64,000 nucleotides of DNA from Vallitalea sp. (GCA_025210235.1 JAOASG010000042.1:1-64000), one strand, 5' to 3'; numbered from the stretch's first letter, positions 1-8,009 are shown. Translations and numbers: made by a program. The notes: generated by a model not told the origin, from the sequence alone.

Positions 1-60
1 AAGGACGGAGCATGTTTGCTCAATCCTTTACAATATTATCTAAGAAGTGTTGGAATATAA
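1..60 (+). CDS. Possible C-terminal tail of the intron-encoded reverse transcriptase/maturase (partial)
   Basis: Frame 1 is open from the window edge to a TAA at 58-60, giving a 19-residue tail (KDGACLLNPLQYYLRSVGI). It ends seven bases before domain V, which is where an intron-encoded protein reading frame in domain IV would end. The tail is too short to match a family by eye, so the assignment rests on position only. Confidence 0.4.
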   Translation, partial: KDGACLLNPLQYYLRSVGI

Positions 61-139
61 GTTGTAGAGCCGTATACGAGACCCGTATGTACGGTTCAAT
101 GAGAGGGAAGTAATACTAGCTATTATTTCTCTACTCTAT
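1..139 (+). mobile_element. 3' end of a group II intron (domains V and VI)
   Basis: Domain V is at 67-97. Its lower helix pairs 67-74 with 90-97, it carries the AGC triad at 68-70, and it has a two-base bulge at 88-89 below a short upper stem. Domain VI follows at 101-136: 107-115 pairs with 121-129 around loop 116-120, and 101-106 pairs with 130-136 except for a single unpaired A at 133, the expected branch-point adenosine. The next bases end in AT at 138-139, matching the usual AY intron 3' end, with the bulged A seventh from that end. All this is read directly from the sequence. The rest of the intron lies outside the window. The upper stem of domain V is about three bases shorter than the usual 34-nt form. 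Confidence 0.82.
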
Positions 140-471
140 TATGGGTTATAAAATTGCTTATGTTAATGAATTAACAAAAATATAAAATCTAAACACTTTT
201 TTAGTAAAAATGATATTTTTTATATAATAAGGATATTGTATACAATGAACAATGTAGCTACATTTATGATAAAATAAGGCAATTTCGCACTTTGTGCTTT
301 TTTTATCAATTCTTGTATTAGCAAAGTAATTGTATTATGATAAATGTAAATAGATATCATAAAATATCGTCGAGTATAATCATATTTACTAAATTTGTTA
401 AGTGTTTTTATATATATATTAAAATTTAGTTCAAAGATTATTTAAAAACTAAAAAAGACAGGGGGATACTA
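140..471 (+). other. AT-rich leader between the intron end and rnfC
   Basis: No gene is visible here. A small hairpin (GCAC at 287-290, GTGC at 294-297) followed by seven T's is a weak terminator candidate. A TATAAT hexamer sits at 375-380 but has no convincing -35 box at the right distance. The rnfC ribosome binding site (AGGGGG) lies just before 472. The rnf promoter is presumably in this stretch, but I cannot place it firmly. Confidence 0.4.
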
Positions 472-1794
472 ATGGGAGCATTGACTTTTAAAAGAGGGAT
501 TCATCCTAGCCATTCAAAAGATTTTACAGAAAAAAAACCTATAAAAATCTATATGCCAGAAGGTGATTTGGTTTATCCAATGTTACAGCATATAGGTGCG
601 CCATGTAAACCTATTGTAAAAAAAGGTGATAAGGTATTAATGGGGCAAAAAATAGGAGAACCTCAGGGATTTGTATCATCACCTATTCATAGTAGTGTAT
701 CAGGAACTGTTAAAGCTATAAAAGATGTTTTGCATCCTAATGGTTCAAAAGTACAAAGTATAGTTATTGAGAATGACGGTGAATATACAGAGATTGATAC
801 AATGATAGGTAGAGATACATATACTGACCTAACAAAAGAAGAAATTATAAATATTATTAAGGAAGCTGGTATAGTTGGTATGGGAGGAGCAACATTCCCT
901 ACATTTATTAAACTTTCGCCTCCGCCAGAAAAAAAGATTGATCATATTATTGTAAATGGGGCTGAATGTGAACCATATCTGACATCAGATCATAGAATTA
1001 TGCTTGAAGAAACGGATAGAGTTGTAAAGGGATTACAAATTATATTGCATTTATTTCCAGATGCAAAAGGTATTATTGGAATTGAAGATAATAAACCAGA
1101 TGCAATCAAAGTTATGAAAGAAGCTGTTAAGGGAATTGATAAAATAAGTGTCGCAACACTCAAAACAAAGTATCCTCAAGGTGCTGAAAAACAGTTGATA
1201 TATTCTATTACAAAAAGAGAGGTACCCGCTGGAGCTTTACCAGCAGATGTAGGTTGTATTGTCCAAAATATAGATACAGTAGTAGCTATTCATAGAGCGG
1301 TTCTTAGAGGAAGACCTCTAATGAGAAGGATTGTTACAGTTAGTGGAGGAGCAATAAAAGAGCCACAGAATTTTAAAGTTAGAATTGGTACAAGTTATAG
1401 AGAATTAATAGAAGCTGCTGGTGGTTTTAAAGAAGATCCAGCAAAAGTAATTTCTGGTGGCCCATTAATGGGATTAGCACTTTTTTCATTAGATGTACCT
1501 ATTATAAAAGGTTCTTCATCTATTTTATGCTTAACTAAAAAAGAAGCAATTCAAAATGAAGAAAGTAATTGTATAAGATGTGGAAAATGTGTAAGTATAT
1601 GTCCTATGAATTTATTACCATCAGAGCTTAATAAATATGCTATTAATGATGAAGATGACTTGTTCGTAAAATATAAAGGGATGAACTGTATTGAATGTGG
1701 AGCGTGTTCTTATATATGTCCTTCTAACAGGCATTTAACACATTCTATACGTACTACAAAAAGGACTATAATGGCAAATAAAAAGAAAAAATAA
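472..1794 (+). CDS. rnfC: Electron transport complex subunit RnfC
   Basis: Peripheral iron-sulfur and flavin subunit of the Rnf complex, which couples ferredoxin oxidation and NAD+ reduction to ion export. The 440-residue protein has the RnfC core with the NGAECEPYLTSDHR signature near residue 160. Two C-terminal 4Fe-4S motifs, CIRCGKCVSICP (from C367) and CIECGACSYICP (from C406), are complete. It starts at ATG after AGGGGG and is the first gene of an rnfCDGEA(B) operon; rnfD follows within about 25 bases. NqrA of the sodium-pumping NQR complex is ruled out by the two ferredoxin motifs and the neighbours. Confidence 0.97.
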   Translation: MGALTFKRGIHPSHSKDFTEKKPIKIYMPEGDLVYPMLQHIGAPCKPIVKKGDKVLMGQKIGEPQGFVSSPIHSSVSGTVKAIKDVLHPNGSKVQSIVIENDGEYTEIDTMIGRDTYTDLTKEEIINIIKEAGIVGMGGATFPTFIKLSPPPEKKIDHIIVNGAECEPYLTSDHRIMLEETDRVVKGLQIILHLFPDAKGIIGIEDNKPDAIKVMKEAVKGIDKISVATLKTKYPQGAEKQLIYSITKREVPAGALPADVGCIVQNIDTVVAIHRAVLRGRPLMRRIVTVSGGAIKEPQNFKVRIGTSYRELIEAAGGFKEDPAKVISGGPLMGLALFSLDVPIIKGSSSILCLTKKEAIQNEESNCIRCGKCVSICPMNLLPSELNKYAINDEDDLFVKYKGMNCIECGACSYICPSNRHLTHSIRTTKRTIMANKKKK

Positions 1795-1817
1795 AAATGC
1801 TAGTAGGAGGGTTTATT

Positions 1818-2768
1818 TTGGCAGATAATTATATAGTATCTTCTTCACCTCATGTTCGTTCAGATAAAACGGTAGATAAAATCATGAGGGACGTTGTTAT
1901 TGCTTTAATGCCAGCAACTTTGTTTGGTATTTATCATTTTGGTACGAGAGCGTTAATTATTGTTTTGTTATGTGTGATTTCATGTGTAGGATTTGAGGCA
2001 CTATACCAGAAGCTAACAAAAAGAAAAGTTACTGTTTCAGATTATAGTGCAGTTATAACAGGTATTTTATTAGCACTTAATTTACCACATACAGTTCCAT
2101 ATTGGCTTCCTGTTCTTGGAAGTTTAGTTGCTATAATAATTGTAAAACAATTATTTGGAGGACTGGGGCAGAATTTTATGAATCCTGCTTTAGGAGCTAG
2201 AGCATTTTTACTAATATCTTTTACTGGATTAATGACTAATTGGGGAGTTGATGTAGACGGAATTACAACTGCTACACCTTTAGGCATTTTAAAGGAAGGT
2301 GCTGCTGGTACTCTTCCAAGTTTAACTGACACTTTCTTAGGTTATATTGGTGGATGTATCGGTGAAACATCAGCAATAGCTTTACTTATAGGAGGAGTTT
2401 ATTTATTAGTAAGAAAAATCATTAATTGGAGAATACCTGTAATTTATATTGGAACAGTATTTATTCTTTCTTTATTGATTGGGGATAATGCTTTTGATAT
2501 TAATTATGCTACATATCAGATATTAAGTGGAGGTTTAATGATAGGAGCGATTTTTATGGCAACAGATTACTCATCTTCCCCAATGACAAAAAAAGGTCAG
2601 GTTATTATGGGACTAGGTTGCGGGATACTTACTGCTGTAATTAGATTATATGGAAACTACCCAGAAGGGGTATCATTTGCAATAATTATCATGAATCTTT
2701 TTGTTCCTTTAATTGATAGATTTACAATTCCTAAAGCTTTTGGGGAGGTAGCAAATAATGAAAAATAA
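1818..2768 (+). CDS. rnfD: Electron transport complex subunit RnfD
   Basis: Integral membrane subunit that carries covalently bound FMN. The start is set at TTG 1818 because TAGGAGGG lies just upstream and the product then begins MADNYIVSSSPHVRS, typical of RnfD; an in-frame ATG at 1797 would put the ribosome binding site inside the gene. The protein has about 316 residues with many hydrophobic segments, and the TTATPLG motif near residue 148 holds the threonine normally esterified to FMN. It overlaps rnfG by 11 bases, implying translational coupling. Confidence 0.95.
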   Translation: MADNYIVSSSPHVRSDKTVDKIMRDVVIALMPATLFGIYHFGTRALIIVLLCVISCVGFEALYQKLTKRKVTVSDYSAVITGILLALNLPHTVPYWLPVLGSLVAIIIVKQLFGGLGQNFMNPALGARAFLLISFTGLMTNWGVDVDGITTATPLGILKEGAAGTLPSLTDTFLGYIGGCIGETSAIALLIGGVYLLVRKIINWRIPVIYIGTVFILSLLIGDNAFDINYATYQILSGGLMIGAIFMATDYSSSPMTKKGQVIMGLGCGILTAVIRLYGNYPEGVSFAIIIMNLFVPLIDRFTIPKAFGEVANNEK

Positions 2769-3330
2769 TATTATAAAAGATGCTTTGATTTTGTTTGCTA
2801 TTACAGTTATTTCAGGCTTATTATTAGGATTTACATATACAGTTACAAAAGATCCTATTGCTGAACAACAAATAAAAATAAGAGAAAAAGCATTAAATAG
2901 TGTAATAGAAAATGCTAAATTTGAAGATGTAAATATAGATTTAGATGAAGACTCTGTAATTGTAGATATTTTTGAAGCTAAGAGAGATAATGAAATTGTA
3001 GGTTATGCATTTAAGTTAGCTACAAAAGAGGGCTATGGAGGAACTATAGAATTAATAGTTGGAATTAATATTGATAGTACAGTTTCTGGTATTGATATTA
3101 TTAAACATAGCGAAACACCAGGACTTGGTGCAAAAGCAGATAAAAACTCATTTAAAGATCAGTTTAAAGGAAAACCTACAAAACCATTAACGGTAGTTAA
3201 GGATAAGGCAGACACAGATACGGAAATTGATTCCATTAGTGGAGCAACAATTTCTTCTAGGGCTGTAACTAATGCAGTAAATTTAGCTATAGAATATTAC
3301 AATAATAATTTAAGTAAGGGGGCACAGTAA
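2758..3330 (+). CDS. rnfG: Electron transport complex subunit RnfG
   Basis: Extracytoplasmic FMN-binding subunit with a single N-terminal membrane anchor (residues about 8-28). The flavinylation motif DSISGATISS is present, with T164 the likely FMN attachment residue. The length of 190 residues is normal. It overlaps the end of rnfD and is followed one base after its stop by rnfE, so the order D-G-E is tightly coupled. Confidence 0.96.
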   Translation: MKNNIIKDALILFAITVISGLLLGFTYTVTKDPIAEQQIKIREKALNSVIENAKFEDVNIDLDEDSVIVDIFEAKRDNEIVGYAFKLATKEGYGGTIELIVGINIDSTVSGIDIIKHSETPGLGAKADKNSFKDQFKGKPTKPLTVVKDKADTDTEIDSISGATISSRAVTNAVNLAIEYYNNNLSKGAQ

Positions 3331-3331
3331 T

Positions 3332-3949
3332 ATGCATTTAGGGAAAGTGTTTAAAAATGGTATTATTAACGAAAATCCAACTTTTGTACAAGTACTAGGA
3401 ATGTGTCCAACACTTGCGGTAACAACTTCAGCGTTTAATGGACTTGGAATGGGGCTTGCAACAACAGTAGTTTTATTTTTCTCAAATTTAGTAATATCGT
3501 TACTAAGAAATATTATTCCATCAAAAGTTAGAATTCCATCTTTTATTGTTATAATAGCTTCATTTGTTACAGTTGTAGATTTGTTTTTGCAAGGATATGT
3601 ACCAGCGTTATATGATGCACTTGGACTTTTTATTCCACTTATAGTTGTTAACTGTGTTGTTCTTGCTAGAGCAGAAGCTTTTGCTGCAAAAAATAGTATA
3701 ATTCCATCAATGGTTGATGGCTTATCTATGGGTCTAGGATTTACTTTTGCTCTTACAATTATCGGATTTGTTAGAGAACTAATTGGAGCAGGGACAGTAC
3801 TAGGGGGTACATCTCTAGAAACTTATGTAATGCCAGCAGGTTATGAACCTATAACAATAATGGTTTTAGCTCCTGGAGCTTTTATTGTACTTGGATTGTT
3901 ATTTGCTTTATTTAATTACTTTAAAAATAAAGAATCTAAGAAAGCGTAG
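3332..3949 (+). CDS. rnfE: Electron transport complex subunit RnfE
   Basis: Integral membrane subunit of about 205 residues with six hydrophobic segments, homologous to RnfA. The N-terminal stretch [19 protein letters not shown] carries the conserved membrane cysteine that, in the family, helps ligate an intramembrane iron-sulfur centre. It begins immediately after rnfG and is followed by rnfA with its own strong ribosome binding site. Confidence 0.96.
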   Translation: MHLGKVFKNGIINENPTFVQVLGMCPTLAVTTSAFNGLGMGLATTVVLFFSNLVISLLRNIIPSKVRIPSFIVIIASFVTVVDLFLQGYVPALYDALGLFIPLIVVNCVVLARAEAFAAKNSIIPSMVDGLSMGLGFTFALTIIGFVRELIGAGTVLGGTSLETYVMPAGYEPITIMVLAPGAFIVLGLLFALFNYFKNKESKKA

Positions 3950-3962
3950 AGGAGGGGAAATA

Positions 3963-4538
3963 ATGGAATTATTATTATTATTTATAGGTGCTATATTAGT
4001 TAATAATGTTGTTTTAACAAGATTTTTAGGTATATGTCCGTTTTTAGGAGTATCAAAGAAAGTTGAAACTTCATTTGGTATGGGATTAGCGGTTACTTTT
4101 GTAATGACATTAGCTTCCATCATATCATATTTAGTTTATAAGTATATATTAGTTCGTTTTAATATTACTTACTTATATACGATTGCATTTATACTTGTTA
4201 TTGCTTCATTGGTACAATTAGTAGAAATGATTATACAAAAAAGTAGCCCATCGCTTTATCAAGCTTTAGGAGTGTATTTACCACTTATTACAACAAACTG
4301 TGCGGTGCTTGGTGTAGCTGTTATTAATATGCAAAAGAAATATACACTTGTTCAAAGTATTATTAATGGATTTGGAACAGCAGTTGGATTTACATTAGCG
4401 ATTGTAATTCTTGCAGGTATAAGAGAGAGAATTGAATATAATGATATACCAAAACCTTTTAAAGGTTATCCTATCGTACTTATTACAGCTGGATTAATGG
4501 CAATTGCATTCTTAGGCTTTTCAGGTCTTATTAAATAA
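3963..4538 (+). CDS. rnfA: Electron transport complex subunit RnfA
   Basis: Six-segment membrane subunit paired with RnfE. The start is placed at ATG 3963 after GAGGAGGGG; an upstream in-frame ATG at 3885 would add 26 residues that only re-read the end of rnfE. The product begins [23 protein letters not shown], as in the family, and keeps the LGICPFLG cysteine. About 191 residues. A 211-bp gap containing a palindromic repeat separates it from rnfB. Confidence 0.96.
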   Translation: MELLLLFIGAILVNNVVLTRFLGICPFLGVSKKVETSFGMGLAVTFVMTLASIISYLVYKYILVRFNITYLYTIAFILVIASLVQLVEMIIQKSSPSLYQALGVYLPLITTNCAVLGVAVINMQKKYTLVQSIINGFGTAVGFTLAIVILAGIRERIEYNDIPKPFKGYPIVLITAGLMAIAFLGFSGLIK

Positions 4539-4545
4539 TATCTGT

Positions 4546-4654
4546 TAAGTAATTGCAAAACTTCATTCTTTAATACAATATGTTGGGTTCGCGCATTTAA
4601 TTAGAACTACATATTGTATGTAAAGAATTATAATTCCTTGTTTTGCAATTAGCT
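4546..4654. repeat. Palindromic MITE-like repeat, copy A
   Basis: About 109 bp with inverted ends (TAAGTAATTGCAAAAC on the left, GTTTTGCAATTA on the right) and inner arms with AATACAATATG and CATATTGTAT. The whole unit can fold into one long imperfect hairpin. The same sequence in either orientation recurs at 33956, 43045, 54963, 58904 and 61992, with degenerate or partial copies elsewhere. This copy splits the rnf operon between rnfA and rnfB and lies in reverse orientation to the copies at 33956 and 43045. Confidence 0.85.
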
Positions 4655-4749
4655 AATCTTTAATAAAAAGATAAAGTATTTTGATATTATAAATAAACGC
4701 CATATAAGTATGGTATAGTGTTTGAAAATTAGAAATGGAGGTTGCAGAT

Positions 4750-5559
4750 ATGGATTGGACGAGTATTTTATATCCTGCTGTAAGTATTGGGGGACTTGGA
4801 ATTGTCTTTGGTTTGGGTCTTGGAGTAGCAGCAAAGAAATTTGCGATTGAAGTTGATCCAAAGATACCACAAGTAAGAGATGCTCTACCTGGGGCTAATT
4901 GTGGTGGGTGTGGATTTGCAGGTTGTGATGCATTTGCAAAAGCTGTAGTTGAAGGTAATGCTAAGCCTAATGGATGTCCAGTAGGAGGAGCAGATGTTGC
5001 GGATAAAGTATCACAGATATTAGGAATTGAAAGTTCAAATGATGTTAAAAAGGTAGCTTTTGTAAAATGTCAAGGGACTTGTGATAAAGCTAGAGAAAAG
5101 TATGAATATGTTGGAGTAATGGATTGTAAAAATGCAAACTTTTTACAGGGTAATGGTTCAAAAGCTTGTGAATTTGGATGTTTAGGTTTAGGAAGCTGTG
5201 TAAGTGCTTGTATGTTTGATGCTATTCATATTGTAGATGGAATTGCACAAGTAGATGAGGAAAAATGTACTTCATGTGGTATGTGTGTGGAGGCATGTCC
5301 TAAGAGTTTAATAGAATTAATTCCATACAGTAGTAACGTAAGAGTACAGTGTAACTCAAGTAATAAAGGAAAAGATGTAAAATTAAGTTGTGATGTTGGA
5401 TGTATTGGATGTAGATTATGTACAAGAGTATGTGAGTTTGATGCAATAACTGTTGAAAACAATATTGCTAAGATTAATTATGATAAATGTACAGCTTGTA
5501 TGAAGTGTGTAGAAAAATGTCCAACAAAAGCAATTGTAGTAAAAGAGCATTTAAACTAA
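4750..5559 (+). CDS. rnfB: Electron transport complex subunit RnfB
   Basis: Ferredoxin-interacting iron-sulfur subunit. After one N-terminal membrane helix comes the Fe-S domain GANCGGCGFAGCDAFAKAVV, then a second cysteine-rich stretch and three ferredoxin-type clusters (CTSCGMCVEACP, CIGCRLCTRVCE, CTACMKCVEKCP). The start is placed at ATG 4750 because GGAGG lies eight bases upstream; ATG 4735 lies before that site. Product is about 269 residues. It is the last rnf gene and is followed by a 12-bp hairpin. Confidence 0.96.
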   Translation: MDWTSILYPAVSIGGLGIVFGLGLGVAAKKFAIEVDPKIPQVRDALPGANCGGCGFAGCDAFAKAVVEGNAKPNGCPVGGADVADKVSQILGIESSNDVKKVAFVKCQGTCDKAREKYEYVGVMDCKNANFLQGNGSKACEFGCLGLGSCVSACMFDAIHIVDGIAQVDEEKCTSCGMCVEACPKSLIELIPYSSNVRVQCNSSNKGKDVKLSCDVGCIGCRLCTRVCEFDAITVENNIAKINYDKCTACMKCVEKCPTKAIVVKEHLN

Positions 5560-5596
5560 TATCCTTGATTTAAAAAATATAATATTTAATTACGAA

Positions 5597-5627
5597 TATA
5601 CCCCTATCTATTGACGATAGGGGTATA
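5597..5627 (+). terminator. Hairpin after rnfB, overlapping the next promoter
   Basis: TATACCCCTATC (5597-5608) pairs perfectly with GATAGGGGTATA (5616-5627) around a seven-base loop. No T run follows on the plus strand, so termination would be weak or of another type. The -35 box of the downstream promoter lies in the loop and descending arm. Confidence 0.55.
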
Positions 5628-5639
5628 AAAATATATAAT
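5611..5639 (+). promoter_or_regulatory. Promoter of the tetR-FMN-flavodoxin operon
   Basis: TTGACG (5611-5616), a 17-base spacer and TATAAT (5634-5639) give a near-consensus housekeeping promoter. Transcription would start around 5646, exactly where the operator palindromes begin. Confidence 0.75.
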
Positions 5640-5645
5640 ATAACT

Positions 5646-5674
5646 AAACAGTGTTTAATAATTAAACAATGTTT
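5646..5674 (+). promoter_or_regulatory. Paired palindromic operators in front of the TetR gene
   Basis: AAACAGTGTTT (5646-5656) and AAACAATGTTT (5664-5674) are near-perfect dyads repeated 18 bases apart, both followed by AAT. They cover the predicted transcription start, the usual place for an autorepressing TetR site. That the neighbouring TetR protein binds them is inferred. Confidence 0.65.
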
Positions 5675-5702
5675 AATATTGAGAGTTGGAAAGGTTATAA
5701 TA

Positions 5703-6317
5703 ATGAGTAGACAAAGGCAAATAAATCAGAAAAAAGAAACAAGGCAATTAATTTTAAGTGTTGCAAAAGAAATAATGATAAAAGAGGGGGTTGATAAAAT
5801 ATCCATCAGAAAGATTACTAACACACTAAATTATTCTCCAGGAATCGTATATCACTATTTCAAAGATAAAGAAGAGATTATAGAATCATTATTAAAAGAA
5901 GGTTATTTAGAAATATTAAACAGTATTAGAGATACAAAAGAATATGAAAAAGAACCAGAGAAAGAAATTAGAGAGAAATTTATTAATTATATTAATGCTG
6001 TTCTTAGGTTTTCCGATGTTTACTTAGCAATAATTTTTAGTAATAAGCCCTCTATTTTACAATATACAGGTATACTTCATAAAGGTGTAAGTGAAGATAG
6101 AAAATCAATTAAGATATTATGTAACCTTATTAGAAAAGGAATACAGTTAAATCAGTTCAAAGAATGTGATGTTGAACTTACAGCTCAAGCTTTATGGGTT
6201 TCTATTTTTGGATTAATTATAAAACTGATTATTGAAGGGGAAATTGAAATAGAACAGAAAGAAAAATTAATAAATCAACAATTAGATATCATAATAAGTG
6301 GAATAAAAAAACATTAA
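5703..6317 (+). CDS. TetR/AcrR family transcriptional regulator
   Basis: DNA-binding repressor of 204 residues. The N-terminal helix-turn-helix is clear (ISIRKITNTLNYSPGIVYHYF, about residues 34-54) and is followed by a divergent ligand-binding helical domain. ATG 5703 is chosen because GGAAAGG precedes it; an in-frame TTG at 5679 has no ribosome binding site. It stands first in an operon with an FMN-binding protein and a flavodoxin-like protein, and its promoter carries two palindromes it probably binds. The ligand cannot be read from sequence. Confidence 0.92.
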   Translation: MSRQRQINQKKETRQLILSVAKEIMIKEGVDKISIRKITNTLNYSPGIVYHYFKDKEEIIESLLKEGYLEILNSIRDTKEYEKEPEKEIREKFINYINAVLRFSDVYLAIIFSNKPSILQYTGILHKGVSEDRKSIKILCNLIRKGIQLNQFKECDVELTAQALWVSIFGLIIKLIIEGEIEIEQKEKLINQQLDIIISGIKKH

Positions 6318-6328
6318 AGGGTGATTTG

Positions 6329-6715
6329 ATGAAGAATCTTAAGAAACATAGTAAAAATTTTTTCATAGTATTAGTCGTTCTTATTGTAGCTTTTATTGCT
6401 GTAAAGTCAATTCATATAAAGGAAGTTGAAATATGCAATATTGACTTTAGAACCTTAAAAGATGGTGTTTATGTAGGAACACATGATTCTACATTAGTTA
6501 AGGCACGAGTAAGTGTAGAAGTAAAAAATCATAATATACAGACTATTATAATTAACGAACATCAAACATGTTTAGGTAAAAAAGCGGAAACTATAATAAA
6601 TAAAATTATTGAAAAACAATCGTTACAGGTGGATAGTATAGCTGGAGCAACGGTTAGTAGTAATACAATAAAAAAAGCAGTAGAAGATGCATTAAGTAAT
6701 GGTACAAAAAAATAA
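6329..6715 (+). CDS. Membrane-anchored FMN-binding domain protein
   Basis: 128-residue protein with one N-terminal transmembrane segment (FFIVLVVLIVAFIAV) and an extracytoplasmic FMN-binding domain of the RnfG/NqrC type. The motif DSIAGATVSS near residue 107 supplies the threonine that would carry covalent FMN. ATG 6329 follows AAAGGGTG; an in-frame TTG lies directly before it. Its place between a TetR gene and a flavodoxin-like gene, just behind rnf, suggests an accessory electron-transfer role, which is inference. Confidence 0.85.
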   Translation: MKNLKKHSKNFFIVLVVLIVAFIAVKSIHIKEVEICNIDFRTLKDGVYVGTHDSTLVKARVSVEVKNHNIQTIIINEHQTCLGKKAETIINKIIEKQSLQVDSIAGATVSSNTIKKAVEDALSNGTKK

Positions 6716-6737
6716 TTATTAATAATGGAGGTTTGTT

Positions 6738-7229
6738 ATGAGTACTTTAATAATCTATGGTACAAAATATAATTTTACGGAAAAATGTGCAATAACTCTA
6801 GAAAATAAATTAGAAGGAAAAGTAGATATGATTAATTTAGAGAATGAAAGCATAAATGATTTATCCAATTATGAAAAGATTATAATTGGAGGTCCTATCT
6901 ATGCTGGACAACTTCGTAAAAATGTGAGACAATTTTGTATGAATAATATGAATATATTATTAAGTAAAAAAATAGGATTATTTGTGTCTTGTTCGATGAC
7001 AGGAGATGATGCAAGAAAACAAATAAAAAACGCTTTTCCAGAAAAACTATATAATAAGGCACTGGTAAAAAACTATTTTGGTGGAAAAGTTAATCTAGAA
7101 AAAGCTAGTTTCTTTGACAGATTAATTATTAAATTGGTATCAAAATCTGATAATATTACTTCAAATAGAAATGATGAAATATGTATGGATAACATAGATA
7201 GATTTGCAGATGTAATAAATAATTGTTAA
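6738..7229 (+). CDS. Flavodoxin domain-containing protein
   Basis: 163 residues. The N-terminus (LIIYGTKYNFTEKCA) is a flavodoxin phosphate loop, and IIIGGPIYAGQL and LFVSCSM fit the flavodoxin-like/HemG-type fold that binds FMN. It follows the FMN-binding protein after a short gap with a GGAGG ribosome binding site, so it is probably the third gene of the TetR-controlled operon. The partner and substrate are unknown; protoporphyrinogen oxidase activity cannot be claimed, since no haem genes are nearby. Confidence 0.85.
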   Translation: MSTLIIYGTKYNFTEKCAITLENKLEGKVDMINLENESINDLSNYEKIIIGGPIYAGQLRKNVRQFCMNNMNILLSKKIGLFVSCSMTGDDARKQIKNAFPEKLYNKALVKNYFGGKVNLEKASFFDRLIIKLVSKSDNITSNRNDEICMDNIDRFADVINNC

Positions 7230-7311
7230 TATTAGGGTTTACATAAATAGCAAATATAAATGATATTAACTATAGACAAGATAAACTATATATAAACATA
7301 TAACATATTGA

Positions 7312-7384
7312 AGCTCCCAGCCGGATTTGAACCGGCGACCTGCTCATTACGAATGAGCTGCTCTACCAACTGAGCCATGGAAGC
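7312..7384 (-). tRNA. tRNA-Thr, anticodon CGU
   Basis: On the minus strand the gene begins GCTTCCA (7384-7378) and its acceptor arm closes with TGGGAGC (7319-7313), discriminator T. The D-loop sequence GGCTCAGTTGGTAGAGC is standard. The anticodon stem is GCTCA/TGAGC with loop TTCGTAA, so the anticodon is CGT, reading ACG. The T-arm GCCGGTTCAAATCCGGC is perfect. CCA is not encoded. Confidence 0.97.
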
Positions 7385-7564
7385 ACATTTATGTATATTT
7401 AAAAGTTGTATATGATATGTATATTATAATACTTATATAATTAAAATTCAAGAATATGATGTGCATATAATGGAATTGTAATAACTAATACATATAATGT
7501 AGTTTAGTATGATTTATATAATACAATAGTCATATTGTATTCTTAGTTCACATGTATCCCGTGA

Positions 7565-7640
7565 AGGGTATATGGTATTATAATAACTTGCCTTACCCTG
7601 AGAAGCGGACGGTCTTCGTTATTCTAATACCATATACCCT
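7565..7640 (+). other. Long hairpin with a GC-richer loop
   Basis: AGGGTATATGGTATTA (7565-7580) pairs perfectly with 7625-7640, and six more pairs follow after one mismatch (7582-7587 with 7618-7623). A 30-base loop at 7588-7617 contains CCCTGAGAAGCGGACGG, much richer in G and C than the surroundings. TTTTT follows the stem, so it could end transcription on the plus strand. The ordered loop suggests a structured RNA, a repeat, or the end of a lost element. I do not recognise it as a known riboswitch. Confidence 0.6.
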
Positions 7641-7687
7641 TTTTATAGATTCGTTATTTTACACAACAATATTAAATACCTAAACAT

Positions 7688-7740
7688 GCTAAGGGTATTT
7701 GTTTATGAAGGATTATGATACATAAAAGATAATCCTTAGC
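7688..7740 (+). other. Alternative-pairing hairpins before the MutS remnant
   Basis: AAGGATTAT (7708-7716) pairs with ATAATCCTT (7729-7737). The segment CCTTAGC (7734-7740) can instead pair with GCTAAGG (7688-7694). The two structures exclude each other, as in attenuators, and a short pyrimidine run (CTTTTATCT) follows. Function is unproven; it may simply be a terminator. Confidence 0.4.
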
Positions 7741-7769
7741 CTTTTATCTATTAAAATAGATAAGTATAA

Positions 7770-8009
7770 AACAATAAAAATTGTATAGCTATTGTTGCTA
7801 CTCATGATATTGAATTAACATATATGTTAGATGGAATTTATGATAATTATTATTTTACGGAACAAATGAATAATAAAGATATATCTTTTGATTATAAGAT
7901 AAAAAAATGTATTTCGACATCGAAAAATGCTATAAAGTTACTTGATTATATCTGTTTTCCTAAAGAAATAGTGGATTCGGCATTCAAATATATTCAGTCT
8001 ATAAATTGA
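7770..8009 (+). pseudogene. C-terminal remnant of a MutS-family mismatch repair ATPase
   Basis: The frame is open from 7770 to the TGA at 8007-8009. It reads CIAIVATHDIELTYM, then LDGIYDNYYFTEQM, FDYKIKKC and STSKNAIKLLDYICFPKEIV. This is the end of the MutS ATPase domain (the ATHD..EL switch and the YxNYHF..E....DYK.....A..LL pattern of the MutS-like family). The Walker A, Walker B and core domains are missing: an in-frame stop lies at 7767 and hairpins fill the sequence upstream. There is no proper start or ribosome binding site. It is most likely a 5'-deleted gene. Confidence 0.8.

Noticed and set aside
472..5559. Sodium-pumping NQR complex
   Set aside because: RnfB and RnfC have the ferredoxin-type clusters of Rnf. 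NqrF and NqrA are absent.
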